DNA of 64,000 bases from Eutreptiella sp. 'Long Island Sound 2002' (Eukaryota; Euglenozoa; Euglenophyceae; Eutreptiales; Eutreptiaceae), in the NCBI GenBank assembly GCA_964036045.1, contig OZ038398.1, forward strand, positions 26,851,309 through 26,915,308, written 5' to 3'. Shown one piece after another: positions 26,648 to 38,523 of the stretch. Positions within the stretch are counted from its first letter, which is position 1. Each line of letters opens with the position of its first letter. The notes under the pieces are model-generated. The model searched no databases. It saw nothing but the letters and a program-made list of their open reading frames with translations, and had not been told where the DNA came from. Made by a program: the position numbers and the translations under genes.

Positions 26648-28580
26648 GGGATTGGGCCTGGCTGAGTGGGACTGGTGGCTTCGATGATGTGTATTGGAGG
26701 CCTACAACAACCTGGTCACACGCCGGTTTCATCCCCTGACGGCAGGCAGCGTGCACACAAAACGAGCCATGGCACGGATGCACTCCATACTGCTCCCGTC
26801 CCGCCCAGGCGCCGAATTCAGGTTAACGAACACGTAGCAAAAGCGTTGTGCAGCATCTCAACAACGACGAAGACCATTCAGAACGTGGCCGGGGTCTGGT
26901 TCATCTTGATCACCCGAAAATGGTCCATGCAAGTAGTGCAACGCGCACTCCTCCAACATTTTCTGTTAGTCCAACGTGTGCGGGTCCGCGTACGGCATGC
27001 GGCGTTGGCTTGCTCAGCTGTGATGTTCACGGGAACAGTGCGGATGGCACGCACGAAAGCGAACGAACGCAGAAGACCCTGTCACGAATCTCAGGACACC
27101 AAAAATGCCCACAGCTGCTGGGCACACATTCATGCTTGCCAGTGCCAGTGACAAGGGCTGTTGTGCATTCGGTCTGCCAGTGCTTCCGACACGGAGATTG
27201 CTTTCGAGAGTGTGCCGCGCACACCCTGTCGCCAGAGTTGTGCGTGACACGGACATGGTGCAGTGGATTGAAGTCGTTTCAAGGATTGCGCTGCCGAGCG
27301 GCAACACCGTTTGGATGGTTCTGACCGAGACTTGGTCGCTGTGTTGGGATGATGCGGACTAGACTCGTGATGGTTCCTTCCTGTCTCAAAAGACAGTGGC
27401 ACGCCTCCGCCTTCTGCACCATTTGGAACACAGATTTTCTTTGCCAAAGAGACAATTCAGCCCCTGGTTGCAACCCTGAGTTCGTCTCCAACCATAGCTT
27501 CGTGTGTCTTGACCGTGTGGGTAGACTAATGTACCGCCCGGAGGCGTCTTTCGTGCTAAGCCATGTTACAAAGCCCCTTTTCGTGCAGGTATTTTCTTGT
27601 GCAAACAACACAATACATGCAAGGTGTTGTTTCAGCCAATTTCTGCACCATGGTGCTTGTGGTTTTGAACCCCTTAATTGGTGGTTTCCACTGCATCCAA
27701 GGGTTGATGTGGTTTCAGACGTGCAGGTGTTGCAGGGTTGCTGTCTAACGGTCTTGTCTAATGTAGCTGCACTGACTGTTGTTGGATTTGCTGTTGACTA
27801 CGCAAGGGCAGGGGGATTTCGTTTTCAGGCCCGTCAGTTTGAAACCCGGTGGTCAACCCGATTTTGAAGGTATTGCTTGGGCTCCACCCCAACAATCGGA
27901 GTGGCAACGGATGTGGAAGCCAAGATTGCTTTTTTTCTCGGTCTATTGGCCCTTCAAAAGGCAACAGAAGAAAGGCCCCGATGATGGTATGTGCAGGCTC
28001 TTCAACGTCCACAGCTTGCATCGCACTTGTCCCCGTTGAGAACCAAAAGGTTGCCAAAATTTGCATTTTTTGGCATTTAGCCTCGGCACGCAAGCTGAAT
28101 CCTAAGGTCATTCCGGTGAGTGGTTCTCGCCATGCTAGCCATTCGAAAAACAAAAATGAAGGTTGGTCTCAAAAACAAAAGAAGCATAAATGCTCAACCC
28201 CGTCTGGTCCCTCGTCCTTATTTTTTCCCTTGGAAGCTGCCTTTCGTTGGGCTTTGGGCTTTGGAGCGGGCTTTGGGTGAGCCTTTGGAGATGCCTTTGG
28301 GGGATCCTAAGGCACTGTTGCGCGCCTCTTTTTCCCTGAAAGAGGGGGAAGTTTTGGGGAGGGGCACACTCCCGCTAACTGTCCGACTCTTATGGTCTCT
28401 GGCGAATGCCCCTGAGCACCGGAGACTGCTGACCGGGCCGGGTGTGAACCAAAAAGATAAAGTATGGAGTGGATTTGCAGGACGAGCGGCCAGGGAAGGA
28501 GGAGGATATCAGTAGCAGCAGGGCACAGGGCACGGAAGGGAATACAGTCCACAAGGCGGTGGAAAAGCTGAAAGTGCTTT
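26648..28580. other. Region with weak ORFs only
   Basis: A 172-codon plus-strand ORF (27349-27867) and an overlapping 131-codon minus-strand ORF (27758-28153) look non-repetitive, but neither has a recognised domain. A possible terminal exon sits at 28490-28582 (plus; acceptor GGATTTGCAG, residues ending KAVEKLKVL, then a stop). Evidence is too weak to name a gene. Confidence 0.3.
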
Positions 28581-29133
28581 GATGTTTCGATGTCAGGGTT
28601 CAGCAGAGCAGTGTGGACAGCCTGAATACAATTTTAGAGACGAAACTCCAAAGCATGTGTTGATGTTTGAAGGATCACTGCAGTCTGTAAAGGGACTCAC
28701 CGAGGCGCAGAGAGACCAGATTGTGATCTGTGCCTTCGAGCCTGTAGTCCTGGAAACCACAAGTGGGTATTGGTTGAAGGCAGAGGTTGGGCAGGGCCGT
28801 CGAAGGGACAAGGTTGGGGTTGGGGAGGCGGGGGGGGGGGGGGGGGCAGCAACAATTGCCTTTGGATTGCATCTTCGAATTGCATCTTTATCCCCCCCCC
28901 CCGGCCCCTTGCTGGGGGCGCCTACCGGTGCCATTGACAGTGTTGAACAATCTCTGGTGGCGCCTAACAGCGCCTTGCTGACGTGTGATGCGGCTTCACC
29001 GCTTATGTACCTGAAAGTACATTGTGGTATGCCAGAAGGAATCTGTAGGGTGATGACCATCGTCAATTTATGGCCAAGCCCTGCCTTGTCGAAGCTCCAC
29101 CTCCTAGGGGGACCGTATCTTTCTGGCACCTAA
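28579..29133 (+). CDS. Transposon-like ORF, related to a second copy at 34.5 kb
   Basis: A 184-codon ORF interrupted in the middle by G17 and C10 runs, which may be insertions or hide an intron. The first part (DETPKHVLMFEGSLQSVKGL) and last part (ALLTCDAASPLMYLKVHCG, RVMTIVNLWPSPALSKL) look protein-like. The last part matches a minus-strand copy at 34.47-34.70 kb (RVMTIIDLWPTPSL), where an in-frame stop lies just before. Conserved residues with changed codons point to an old dispersed element. Function unknown. Confidence 0.4.
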   Translation: MMFRCQGSAEQCGQPEYNFRDETPKHVLMFEGSLQSVKGLTEAQRDQIVICAFEPVVLETTSGYWLKAEVGQGRRRDKVGVGEAGGGGGAATIAFGLHLRIASLSPPPGPLLGAPTGAIDSVEQSLVAPNSALLTCDAASPLMYLKVHCGMPEGICRVMTIVNLWPSPALSKLHLLGGPYLSGT

Positions 29134-29574
29134 ATTAAAAAGGTACAAAGGCTTGTGTGGAATATTTGCATGTGGTAGGTTGCAGGCAAATAGTTTGAGT
29201 AAGTTCTTTCAACACGTGTGTGTTTGTATGCTTGCATGCAAAGTACCATGCAAGCACCCTTTTTGTTCCTTCATCAGAGGCATCAAACCTATCACACCCA
29301 CACCCACACCCAACTAGCCATCGGTCCCACTCTTAGGGCAACCAACATTGCTAGATTTTTTCGAAACATCCGCATTGGTGTCTTGAGGTCCCAAGGCTGC
29401 CACAGAGCTGGAGTGATACACTACGGATGCATTGTGCTTGTTGTGCATTGCTTTCCAAAGGGTCACATGGGTGGATCTTCTATTTTGTATGTGCCATTTT
29501 TTTTTGAGGAGAACTCCTTTCCCATCTTGTGTAGGCCCCATGTCATGGGGTGATTGGGTGACCACCTAGTGGGG

Positions 29575-29800
29575 TAAATCACCTTGAAGAGAGGTTGTTG
29601 GATCAAGCGCAGGCGCGGACGTCGTATACCCCCCTTTTTTGGGGTCATTCTCGTAGCATACCCCAAGGCATGATATTGGATGTCCAACCCCTTGTAAAAT
29701 CATTATTTTGTCCAATAAGACCATCCCCCAATGGATTTTTTGATTCTGAGGCCTCTATCCCCTAAAACTGGATATCACTTTTTTGAGGGGGGGGGGAGGG
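29575..29800 (+). repeat. Dispersed repeat R2, copy 1
   Basis: Shares AACCCCTTGTAAAATCATTA, TTGTCCAATAA and CACTTTTTTGAGGGG in the same order with 35450-35680. Confidence 0.7.
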
Positions 29801-29866
29801 GCGTCAAAAGTTTTCGCTCAGAAGGCTCCAAGCAGTGGGGAGGCATATCGCTGTCACACCACCGCC

Positions 29867-30015
29867 GGTCGAATTGTAATGCAACCGACGCAAAGTTTTC
29901 GGTCAGCGGTTCGAATCTTGGTCGGCGGCGGCGGCGGCGCCACATTTGCCCGATCGGGGTTCGAACGCCGAACGAAAGGTCTGCGGTCAGCTGCATTACC
30001 GTTCAGCCACCGCTT
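29867..30015. repeat. Inverted pair of tRNA-like (SINE-like) sequences around (CGG)n
   Basis: The plus strand at 29867-29915 ends in GGTTCGAATC, a perfect tRNA B-box. The minus strand at 30015-29950 has an A-box-like TGGCTGAACGGT and GTTCGAACCCC. The two share GTAATGCA and spacing, and a (CGG)6 run lies between them. T-arm stems do not pair well, so they are not functional tRNAs. A tRNA-derived SINE is the best guess. Confidence 0.4.
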
Positions 30016-30084
30016 GCCCTGAAGTGAACAATCTCCCCACTGCTTGGGGCGGCGTCTGCCACGGACAAAAAACCCAAACTGTGT

Positions 30085-30190
30085 TTTCTGTCTGACTGAC
30101 TGCTGGCCTGGCTAAGGGACTGATTGGCTGACTGTCAGCCTCTCTTCGAGGTGCACTGCCGAAGGCAATAGAATTTTTTTGGAATTTTTA
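30085..30190 (+). repeat. Dispersed repeat R4, partial copy
   Basis: The GACTGACTG...GAGGTGCACTGCCGAAGGCAATAGA pattern (given here in part) recurs at 37670-37725 and 53845-53875. Confidence 0.5.
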
Positions 30191-30639
30191 GGGGACTTGA
30201 ACGCGAGCCGACAATCGCTGCACCAAAGGAACACAAGTGCTTGCACAAGTTTTTCCAAGGGCACTGCAAGCTACTAAACAGGATTTGCCATTTTGTTTAA
30301 TTGCAACCTCAAGCTATCAAATCTAGCAACCCACTGCACACAAGGAAGCGAATTCCACCCACTCCGGTTTATATTGAAAGCCCCGCCCCCCCCCTCCAAG
30401 TAATCTACACAGTGAACCGCCCCCCCCTTTTCGAACACAGACACCGGCGTTCATGGACACACACAGACAGGAAGTTTGCCAACCATGGATACCTGGATTG
30501 AAAAGGGACAACAACCCACATGTAGGATTCATGGTTTCGTAAGGTTGTGGTATCGGTTCTTGGTTCAGGCATCAGTGGGGTCACGCAGTGGCAGCTGTGC
30601 GTCAAGAGCATCTGCAGGTGAAATCACCAAACCGCCCCA

Positions 30640-30860
30640 AAGAGAGGTTGTTAGAAGCGCCGGCGCGGGACCGCATACCCCTTGGGACACAGGTCCTATT
30701 CCACTTTTTTCTTTTTTTTGGACCATTGGCGGCGGTCCTTGGTGCTATCTTTGTACAAAGCCATGGGGAGCCATGTTGCACTAGCTAGGCCCTCACGGTG
30801 GTGCTTATTGGCACCGAAAGCGCCGTTTTGGGCCCGTTAGCACCGTGGTGGGCATCTCCA
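30640..30860 (+). repeat. Dispersed repeat R3, copy 1
   Basis: Shares AAAGCCATGGGGAGCCAT, GTTTTGGGC and TCCTATTCCAC/TCCCATTCCAC blocks with 36050-36215. The block order differs, so one copy is rearranged. Its left end AGAGAGGTTGTT also occurs at 29588. Confidence 0.55.
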
Positions 30861-32523
30861 TCAAGGCACACACTCCAGCACCGCCAAAAGCATGTTGCAC
30901 ATGTACACATTTGGTAAAGTCCTTTGCGATTGCTTTTTTTGTGGTTAATAAGGGCAGCAAAAATAACCGAAGTTCTCCATCAAAGCACACAATGTAACAC
31001 CAAAAGAACATGAAATGGCCAAGCTATCTAATTGCTTTGGGTACACTCCATTGACTCTTATTTGCACCACTGAGGTCCTTGCTGTACCCATGAGTACATG
31101 GGAAATGCAACTTGGTCATGCATGCAAAGTGCAGGTTAACAAAGATGAAGTTGTGGACCTCCAATTCTGTTATTGCAAATGAACGAATGCGCTCTCCTTG
31201 GTCCAAGAAACAAGCAACAAATATGGGAATGCACAACGCTAGAGTAGGAATGATGGTTGGATGTTGCATTTAGTTTGGCACAACCATGGGAACACGGATC
31301 CTATGATCTTGGCCGTTGGAAAGCGCCTCCTTCGGCATACAAACCACCCAACGAGCACGGTAGCTTACTCAAGGGGGGGGGGGGGAAGGCAGTGCTCCCC
31401 TGGAGCCCACCCACCCATGCCTTTCCCACTTACCACACTTATACTCAGAGTCAGTGACAATATCCTGTCTTACACCTGGGCGCTTTGGTCATAGTGCCCT
31501 GAGAGGCCCCTCGGAGCTCGGCCTTGATGATGGACTGTCGTTCGTTGACATTGGTGGCTGGCTGCCCGGGAGGAGCTTCAGTGACAATAGTTCCACAGGG
31601 ATCAGGTCAATCCCCTTGCTTTAGCACAAGCAGTGTTCTCAGAAAGGTTCCATGACCTCTTCAGCATCCAACATCACAGTACAAGAGTTGGACATGCAAA
31701 TGAGTTGACCAGATGCCGATAAAGGTGCCATCACGTGGCCTCCACAGATCCATTACAGTGGTGTTGGGCACCGGCAACCAACCAAATTTTAGACTCTGTG
31801 TTGGCTTCTTCGTTGCCAAAGTGACCTAGAAAGTGCCCTTGTCAATTGCTGATGTGAGATGTCTTTCGGTCCAACAATGAGTGGAAGGAAGACAGAGGCT
31901 GGCAAAAATGGCCAAGGGTCTGATGAAGGGAAACCATCCTGTGGGGCGTCGAAGGTTGCACTCCGGATTTTTTCCCAGTTCCAATGCATTTGTCCAGCTT
32001 TGCTCAGTGCGCTGTCTCCTGCATAACTGTCGTTCTCGAGAGCTTTTGGATGCCATGCTGCAAGGGGCACAGGGCTAGGTCCGTGCGACTTTACACGCAG
32101 GCTTCGGTTGCATCAAGGATTTTTTATTTTGGTGGTGCGCTTTTCAGTTGTTGCAAGTGTGTGCTGTTTCTTCGGTATGTATGGTAGTGTTTGCTTGGTA
32201 TTCTGATGCATGGTGTCCATACTTTGTGCATGGAAGCCTATTTGGCCATGATTGCTTTCACAGCATGTTTTGAGCCTTGGATTTCAGAATAGTGCCTTGT
32301 CTTGGGTGAAGCCAATTGGTACTACAAACAGTTGGGTGGCGAGGAAGGCTGCCTTTGCCACCCCTCTTCTCACATTTCCCAGCCTCCAGCCCACCACACA
32401 TCAGTTACACAGGCACCATGCACAGTACGGGCGCAGACATGCCCTTGTCTCAGCAACACTAGATGTTGCTTCCATTATTTTTTTGGGCCATTTACTGTTG
32501 CTTGCACAAGGCCGCAAACACAT

Positions 32524-32572
32524 TCAACAACAACGACAACAACAACAACAATAACAACAACAACAACAACGC
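32524..32572. repeat. (AAC)n microsatellite
   Basis: About 50 bp of CAA/AAC trinucleotides with three single-base changes. No gene seen around it. Confidence 0.9.
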
Positions 32573-33252
32573 ACAAGGGAGGGGTACTATTTTTTGTGTG
32601 ATGGTACTGTCCACGAGTGGGAGGGGGCTCACTTGGCCACTGTTCCCCTAGTGCGATGGGACTGTCATATAGAAACGGGCTTGATAGGGTGAGTGGGTTA
32701 TGATCCTTCTCTGCCTCATGTAAGCCCTCGTCCCATGCATTGCATTCCCATCCGCAGGGGCTTCACAATTCCTAAGGGTTTTGCTGTGCCAATATCGCAA
32801 CATGCGCATGTGTGGTGGGTTTCATTAAAGGCCCCTGAGAGCACTTGGCTGTGTTTTGGCGAAGCAGGCTGTGTGTGGTTGTGGAGGAGTGCATATGTGG
32901 GGAATGAAGCAATGGCTACTGAGCTACCCCCTCCCCCCCTCTTCAGGGCCCTGTTGTAGTCCTGTTTGATTTGTTGAATGTGGTTTGCAGCCCCCTTGCT
33001 GACACAGGCTTTCTTTCAGCCTTTATGGCACCCACCACCCCCTAGGGACACAGGCAGTATTGTCATCGCATCCCATCAAATTGCATCAACACGATACCCC
33101 CACATGGGAGGAGACACATTGAATGGTGATACTGTCACCCAACAGTCGCCACCTGGACCACATATCAGTCTACAGATCCACATGCGACAGGAAAGCTGAG
33201 GTGCTTGTTTTGTCATCATTGACTGTTTTCAGAGCCTTCAGATCTATTTGAT

Positions 33253-35380
33253 ATGGATGACATCGATTACTGCAAGATCGCAGTGTTGACACTGCTTGCA
33301 GTCTGTGCGGTGTTCCTGCCTGCAAGCTCCTATTTCACGAAGTCCCATGTCACGTACTTTGCAGCCGCTGACCAACTTGTTCAGCACCAAGTGGCAACGT
33401 TGGGCTCTGCTCAGACTGTTGGGCAAGACCCTGTAGCCAGGCCAGTGTGGCATGCCATCCATCGCAACCAGATGCCAACCCCTCATCGAAGCACAGATTC
33501 AAGCACAGGGCCTCACGAGGGTGTTGGGCTGGCACCAGCATCCGCTGCATTGTTGGTGACCGGAGATGCCAGTGTGGATGGTGCCTACACTAACGTATGC
33601 CATGAATGTGGACAGTGTTCTTGCGGGGAGGGTCCAGAGCTGTTCGATAAATTGGGGACCAGGAGTGGGTGTCTATTATGTAGGATGTAAAAAAGGCCTT
33701 AGTTTAACAAAGATTGGTCTAAAACAGGCATTGGTTTTTAAAAAAGGCTCTTGTTGACAAAAGACCTTGGTTTAGCAAATGGCCTTAGTTCAACAAAAAG
33801 GGGGGACTGTTATTTAAGCGCCTTGTTCATTTTGCAGCAAAACTGATTTCACACGCCTTTTTTTTCTGTCCTTCATGAAACGATCAGCAGGGGGCGGGAA
33901 ATATTTTATTCTTCCCTTTGTCACTTTCCCCTCTCACTCACTGTCAACCCATCCAAGAATTGTTGCGAGGTCCATGACGCGCAAGCCCAAGGCCTCATTT
34001 TGTGACCTCGTCTAGAGCAGTGTCAAGGAGTGGGATTTTCTGGTTCTGGAGCATACCGGCCTCTGGAATTGACGCAGGATTCCATTGACTTGTTCTTGCA
34101 AGCTCAGCTAAGAGGGAGGGGCAGAGTTGGGGTGGGAAACAGAGAAAAGCCAGAGCAACGGGAGCAGGATCATCTAGAGCCGACGCATGATATAACAGGT
34201 GACTGTCCAGGCCTGTAAATCAACGGACAGAATGTCTCACAGAATGGGGGAGCTATGTGCCATTCGCTCACCCTGATCCTGAAAGATTCTTGTACACCAG
34301 CCAGTGGACCAGCACTTAGTGCTAATCTGTGATGACACGGACAAGTGGTTGGATTTGGGGCCATCTGACAGCAACCCTGACCCCAGTTGCTTCTGCGGTT
34401 TGTCTGGATGAAGTCTGGCGACAGTGAGTTGATTCCATGGTGTCGTGTATGTCCAAGCAAAGGAACATAGACCCGTATGACAAGGGATGGGGTAGGCCAT
34501 AGATCGATGATGGTCATCACCCTCCGGAATCACTCCAGGAAGACTCTCAGTCCATTGTCCAGCAGGGCGCCATCAGGCGCCCCCACAAATGTTCACAAAT
34601 GCTACTAATGCCGGCACGGTCAGAAATCGTGAATGTCAGCAAGGCGCAGTTAGGAGCATGAACAATTCCCTTTTCACTGCCTGCAACATGCGTTCTGTGG
34701 CACGTGCTGTGCGGTGACAGCTTGTCCAAACATGGCGACCCCGTGGTTCTGCACTTGTACCCCCCGAAACAGAACCTGGCCCGTGTTAGGACAAGGGGGT
34801 TAGGTGGTGTGGATGGGTTTGAAAACATGCGTGTGTGTATGGCCAGACCGTGCAGTGTAAATGCCAAGATTTGGATTTTCTTTGTATTTCACCTTTTGAT
34901 GTGGAGTACTGCCGACCTGGGGTGGGGGGGGGTGTTAATGTATATACTTCTGGAAATCCGCATGAAGGGGGCTTTGCAAGGAGCCGTTTGTTGCAAGTTG
35001 CAGGGCCACTCGTGGCAAACATACGGTTTGGGGCAGATGGATGTTGGTTTGGGACAGAAGGACCCTGTGTCTGGAACCCAACGCCCCGTTTCGGGAGTGT
35101 GATGGTAGAGGTTGGTTTGGGATGGAAGCAGTGGCTCATTGTTTGGCGTCAGTCATCCTCAGTCTTTATTTCCTGTCTGGAGCTGCCACAACAATGCTCC
35201 GGTGTCTGCAGGTACTGATTGGTTCACTGCTGATGGCGTTTGGCGCCTTTGGCGTTGCTGTGGCATTCTGGAGAATGGGATCCCTGTTCGCAAGCTGTGG
35301 AGCAGCCATGGGCGTGCTCTGCCCTTTGACTGTGCCCATATCAACACCATCTGAACGGCTGGCTGCCGCTGCCATCACTG
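33253..35380 (+). CDS. Hydrophobic N-terminal exons of the HAD-like gene
   Basis: Exon 33253-33594 (114 codons) ends ACTAAC|GTATGC in phase 0. Exon 35212-35380 follows a GGTGTCTGCAG acceptor and ends ATCACTG|GTATGT in phase 1. That phase fits the HAD-like exon at 39040 (G|GC, Gly). The first encodes an acidic start and a hydrophobic segment (KIAVLTLLAVCAVFLPA), then a His/Pro/Gln-rich loop. The second encodes two hydrophobic stretches (GSLLMAFGAFGVAVAFW, LFASCGAAMGVLCPLTV). The frame stays open upstream to an acceptor-like TGTTTTCAG at 33231-33239, so the ATG at 33253 may be internal. A second frame of exon 2 is also open for 46 codons. Joining these to the HAD exons is supported by phase and strand only. 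Confidence 0.4.
34470..34700 (-). pseudogene. Second copy of the RVMTI-type element, degenerate
   Basis: Reading the minus strand, GCGCCTTGCTGAC and GGGTGATGACCATC occur in the same order and spacing as at 28.92-29.11 kb. The frame carries a TGA four codons before Met-Thr-Ile, so this copy is broken. Confidence 0.5.
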
Positions 35381-35449
35381 GTATGTACTGTCTGTCACTG
35401 CAGGCCAGGGCCTGTCGTGGCGATTATTGGGGGTTGGGGGTCAGCTGAC

Positions 35450-35680
35450 ATTGTTAGATGAAAGCCAGGCAGGCCCATATATAGGGGTAAACGCCACATA
35501 CCCCCCCTTTTGGGGCCTATTCGCGTTCCCTACCTCAAGAGGTTGAAATATTTGTTTAACCCCTTGTAAAATCATTATGTTGTCCAATAATTGCATCCCT
35601 CAATGAGTTTTTGGTCCGGACTCCACCAGATCCCCCCCAATTGAAACCCACTTTTTTGAGGGGCGGGGGCGCAAAAAATG
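35450..35680 (+). repeat. Dispersed repeat R2, copy 2
   Basis: Second copy of the 29.6-kb element, same orientation. It includes CATACCCCCCCTTTTGGGG at its left part. Confidence 0.7.
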
Positions 35681-36049
35681 TCATTTCCATTTTGAGACAA
35701 ACAAGTGTGTTTGAGTCCCGACTCCATAGGGTTTGTGTGGAGCGGAGTGGGACAAGCGCGACTGCCCTGTGCAGTTTTTAGTCATTTTGGCTATGCCGGC
35801 GTTTTTGGCAACCTTAGTGACCCTGTGGTACCCACTCTAAGGGGTGCAAGTGGGGATGTCGTGACAGCATGTGCCTACTAGGAGCAGCCTCTAGCCTTGC
35901 CTAGGGATGGCTGTGGCCTGTGCGAAAGAGGCAAACTGACCGTTTCCACTAAAAGTGGCCTACATGTGTTGGCTGAAAAACACATTTTTTTCCGGCAACC
36001 TTGGTGACAAATGGGCTGTTGTTGGGTGATCATTTGGTGACAATGAGAG

Positions 36050-36215
36050 AGCGTATAAAGCCATGGGGAGCCATTTAGCACCAACAAGACCCTCTTCGTA
36101 GGGTTTGTTGGCCCTTAGAAGCGTGTTTTGGGCACTAGAGTTAGCAAAGGTTGGTACCGTGACTCTTGCCGTGATTCAAACCCTAGTCCCATTCCACCTT
36201 TTTTCTCTATATGGA
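36050..36215 (+). repeat. Dispersed repeat R3, copy 2
   Basis: Contains AAAGCCATGGGGAGCCATTT followed by AGGGTTTGTTGGCCC and GTGTTTTGGGC, matching the 30.7-kb copy. Confidence 0.55.
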
Positions 36216-36388
36216 CCCTTCAACCAATGATTGGGGCCCCTGTAGTCTAGAGTGGACCTATTCTGACGTTGGTTTGGTGTGAAGGTACGTTTTTGGTTGA
36301 GAATGGAAAATTGTCACCCAAAATTGCCACGTCCCAAAACTGCTGAAAATCAGGAGAGCGCAGCTCCAGCCATGCGAGGCGCTGCTGC

Positions 36389-37314
36389 TCAATCAATGAG
36401 CAGGCGGATTTCTGCCTCTGCCTGCAGCAATCCTTCAAGCATGGGTGGGATAAGTGCGTCCTGCCCCAACTCCTGCCGTGTGGGGGGGGGGGGGGGGGGG
36501 CACCAGGTCCGGGAGTGAAAAACCCGGGACATCCTGCTCAGAGGGGGGGCTGGTCAGTACTTCCTCCACCCCCTTCCCCCAGGGACCCAGTTGGTGGGGT
36601 CAGTGCCAGGGGGTCAGCATGCCCAATGCCAGCATGTGCCTGTGGCGGGCCGACCACAGGCGGCTTGCAAATTGCCAGGGCTTTGGGCCCCAGCAATAGT
36701 TCACAGGGCTCGTCAGCCCATATGTCGATCTTGGTCCCCCAGAAGCCGAGGGGGTCGTCTTGCTGTGGCTGCCACGGGGATGCTGCCCCAACAGCGTCGT
36801 GGCCGCCGTGTGTTGTGTCCTCCTGGGCGGTTAGGCGTGTTGTGGCTGTGGCGGCTGCAGCACACAGCACCGCTGATGCGGCGCATGCTGCTGTTGACAC
36901 CGGGCTGCCAACGTGGGCCAGTGGCGGCGGCCCCAAAAGACCCTTGTGCCCTAGGGCCAGCCAGGGGACACCCAGGTCCTCCCCCCCACACACTCCGGGT
37001 TCCCCCAAGCATCCCCGGGGCAGATATCAGTGCCGGCTGCAACAAATTGCCTCAGTGCTGGGGCACCCCGGTGGCACCCTCCCCCTCTCCCCACAGGGCG
37101 GGGCGGGCGCGACGGAGGGTGGAGGGTCCCAAGCCCGGGAGCGGGACCAAGGGAGAAGTGGCGGGGCGCAACCTACAGTGGCCCCCCACTGACGGGCGCG
37201 TCCTCCAGGGCACCCAGGACTGGGTGGGAAGGGCGCCGCATCGGCGGCTGCAGGAAGGCCGGGCTCAGAAGTGCCTCAGTCATGACCGACTCCCCCTTTC
37301 GGCGCGCAGCACTC
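36389..37314 (-). CDS. Minus-strand exons of an unknown protein, inside an intron of the HAD-like gene
   Basis: Three exon candidates. 37314 to about 37200: acceptor after a C16 run, residues RRKGESVMTEALLSPAFLQP. 37036 to about 36560: acceptor TTTGTTGCAG, residues including DPLGFWGTKIDIWADEPCEL and an Ala-rich stretch. 36472-36389: acceptor CACGGCAG after a C19 run, residues ELGQDALIPPMLEGLLQAEA, then EIRLLID and a stop. The last exon reads very well. Donors for the first two are unresolved: CTGG|GTGCCC fits in phase for the first, none is clearly best for the second. Function unknown. The plus strand here also has long frames, but with Pro/Gly/Arg-rich, shadow-like composition. Confidence 0.4.
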
Positions 37315-37479
37315 CTCAGGCGGGGGGCACCCACGGGGGGGGGGGGGGGGTGGATGCCAGAACAGATTCGGCCCACCGACCCAGCCCCTCGACCTTTGTG
37401 CATAGCGACCAGGACAGTAATCACGCAACCCCTCTGTATGTGTTTTTCTCCCTATTTGGGTGTTTGGACGGGGGCCAGG

Positions 37480-37725
37480 GGCTGCTTATGCAGCCTTCCA
37501 CCCTCGAGAGCTCAAAAATGGAAATTTCCAAAACCAACTTTTTTCCATATTCTGACCATTCACAATGATCAAATATATAATGGAATTTTTAGACCCTCTT
37601 CATGTGGTTTTCACCTTTTTTTGGTGTTTGGTGGGGGGCTTTGGAATGATTTTGTGACTACCTGACTGATGGACTGACTACGCTCCCTCTGTCTTCAAGG
37701 TGCCTTGCTGATAGGCAATAGATTT
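37480..37725 (+). repeat. Dispersed repeat R4, copy
   Basis: GCTTATGCAG...GAGAGCTCAAAAATGGAAA, CTTTTTTCCATATTCTGACC and CAAGGTGCCTTGCTGATAGG match 53205-53330, 53680-53880 and 30085-30190 in order. Confidence 0.6.
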
Positions 37726-38523
37726 ATTTTCCCCAGCTGTTTGGGGTAGTTGAGCAGGCTGCCCACCTCTCACATTTTTTTGAATGCGCCCTCTTCACCC
37801 CCAACCCAATGGGTTGGCGCCCAACCCACCCATCCAAGCGTGGCGGATTCCTTCAAGTACCAACAGGCATACTCTTTCAGCCTTTATGGCAAGCCCCCCC
37901 CCCCCCACCCCAACACCCAACCGACCATTGATCCCCCCCAACACACACAGCGTGCAACCCATGTGCTAACATATGGCTGATCCGGTCCGCCTAGGAAAGG
38001 AGCTGCAACACCTTTAGCCTGCCTTCACAGATTTTGTCCACCCTTGAAAGACGTTACGGAGCTGTGACCCTGGTTACATTCTGTTGTCATTGGCATACTG
38101 CACAAATGGGAAACAAAAACAACCAATGGCAAAATGCCTGGAAATGCTGCACACTACTGATGGGTAACTCTTGGTGATTCGGAATCCCCTGGCCCTGTGT
38201 TCCAAATCCCACATCAGTCGTGTTGAACACCGTCTGAACTGCACGGCCTTGGGAAAGACTTTGTGTGAAGCATGCCTGTGCTGGCGTGGGAGGAACATCA
38301 AAGAGCAGAAGCAGCATTTGTGAGCAGCGAGCAAAACTGTAATGTAAATGTTTATTTTTGACAACTCAAACCAGTATGTACACCAGGAAGTACCAATCAG
38401 CACATTTACGCAGCCTATACCCCCCCCCCCCCCAACTATGCTTTCAAGCGAGGGTGAGGTGTCTTGTCACAAAATGCACCACACATTCAAGCGGTGCGCA
38501 TGTGCAGCCATGTTCAAGGGGGG

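Noticed and set aside
29867-30015. Functional tRNA genes
   Set aside because: B-box is perfect in one copy but the T and acceptor stems do not pair in either.
35112-35354. Second frame through the exon at 35212-35380 (ending in a stop after DCAHINTI)
   Set aside because: Readable, but only the hydrophobic frame continues to the donor in a phase that fits the next exon. Kept as an alternative, not annotated.
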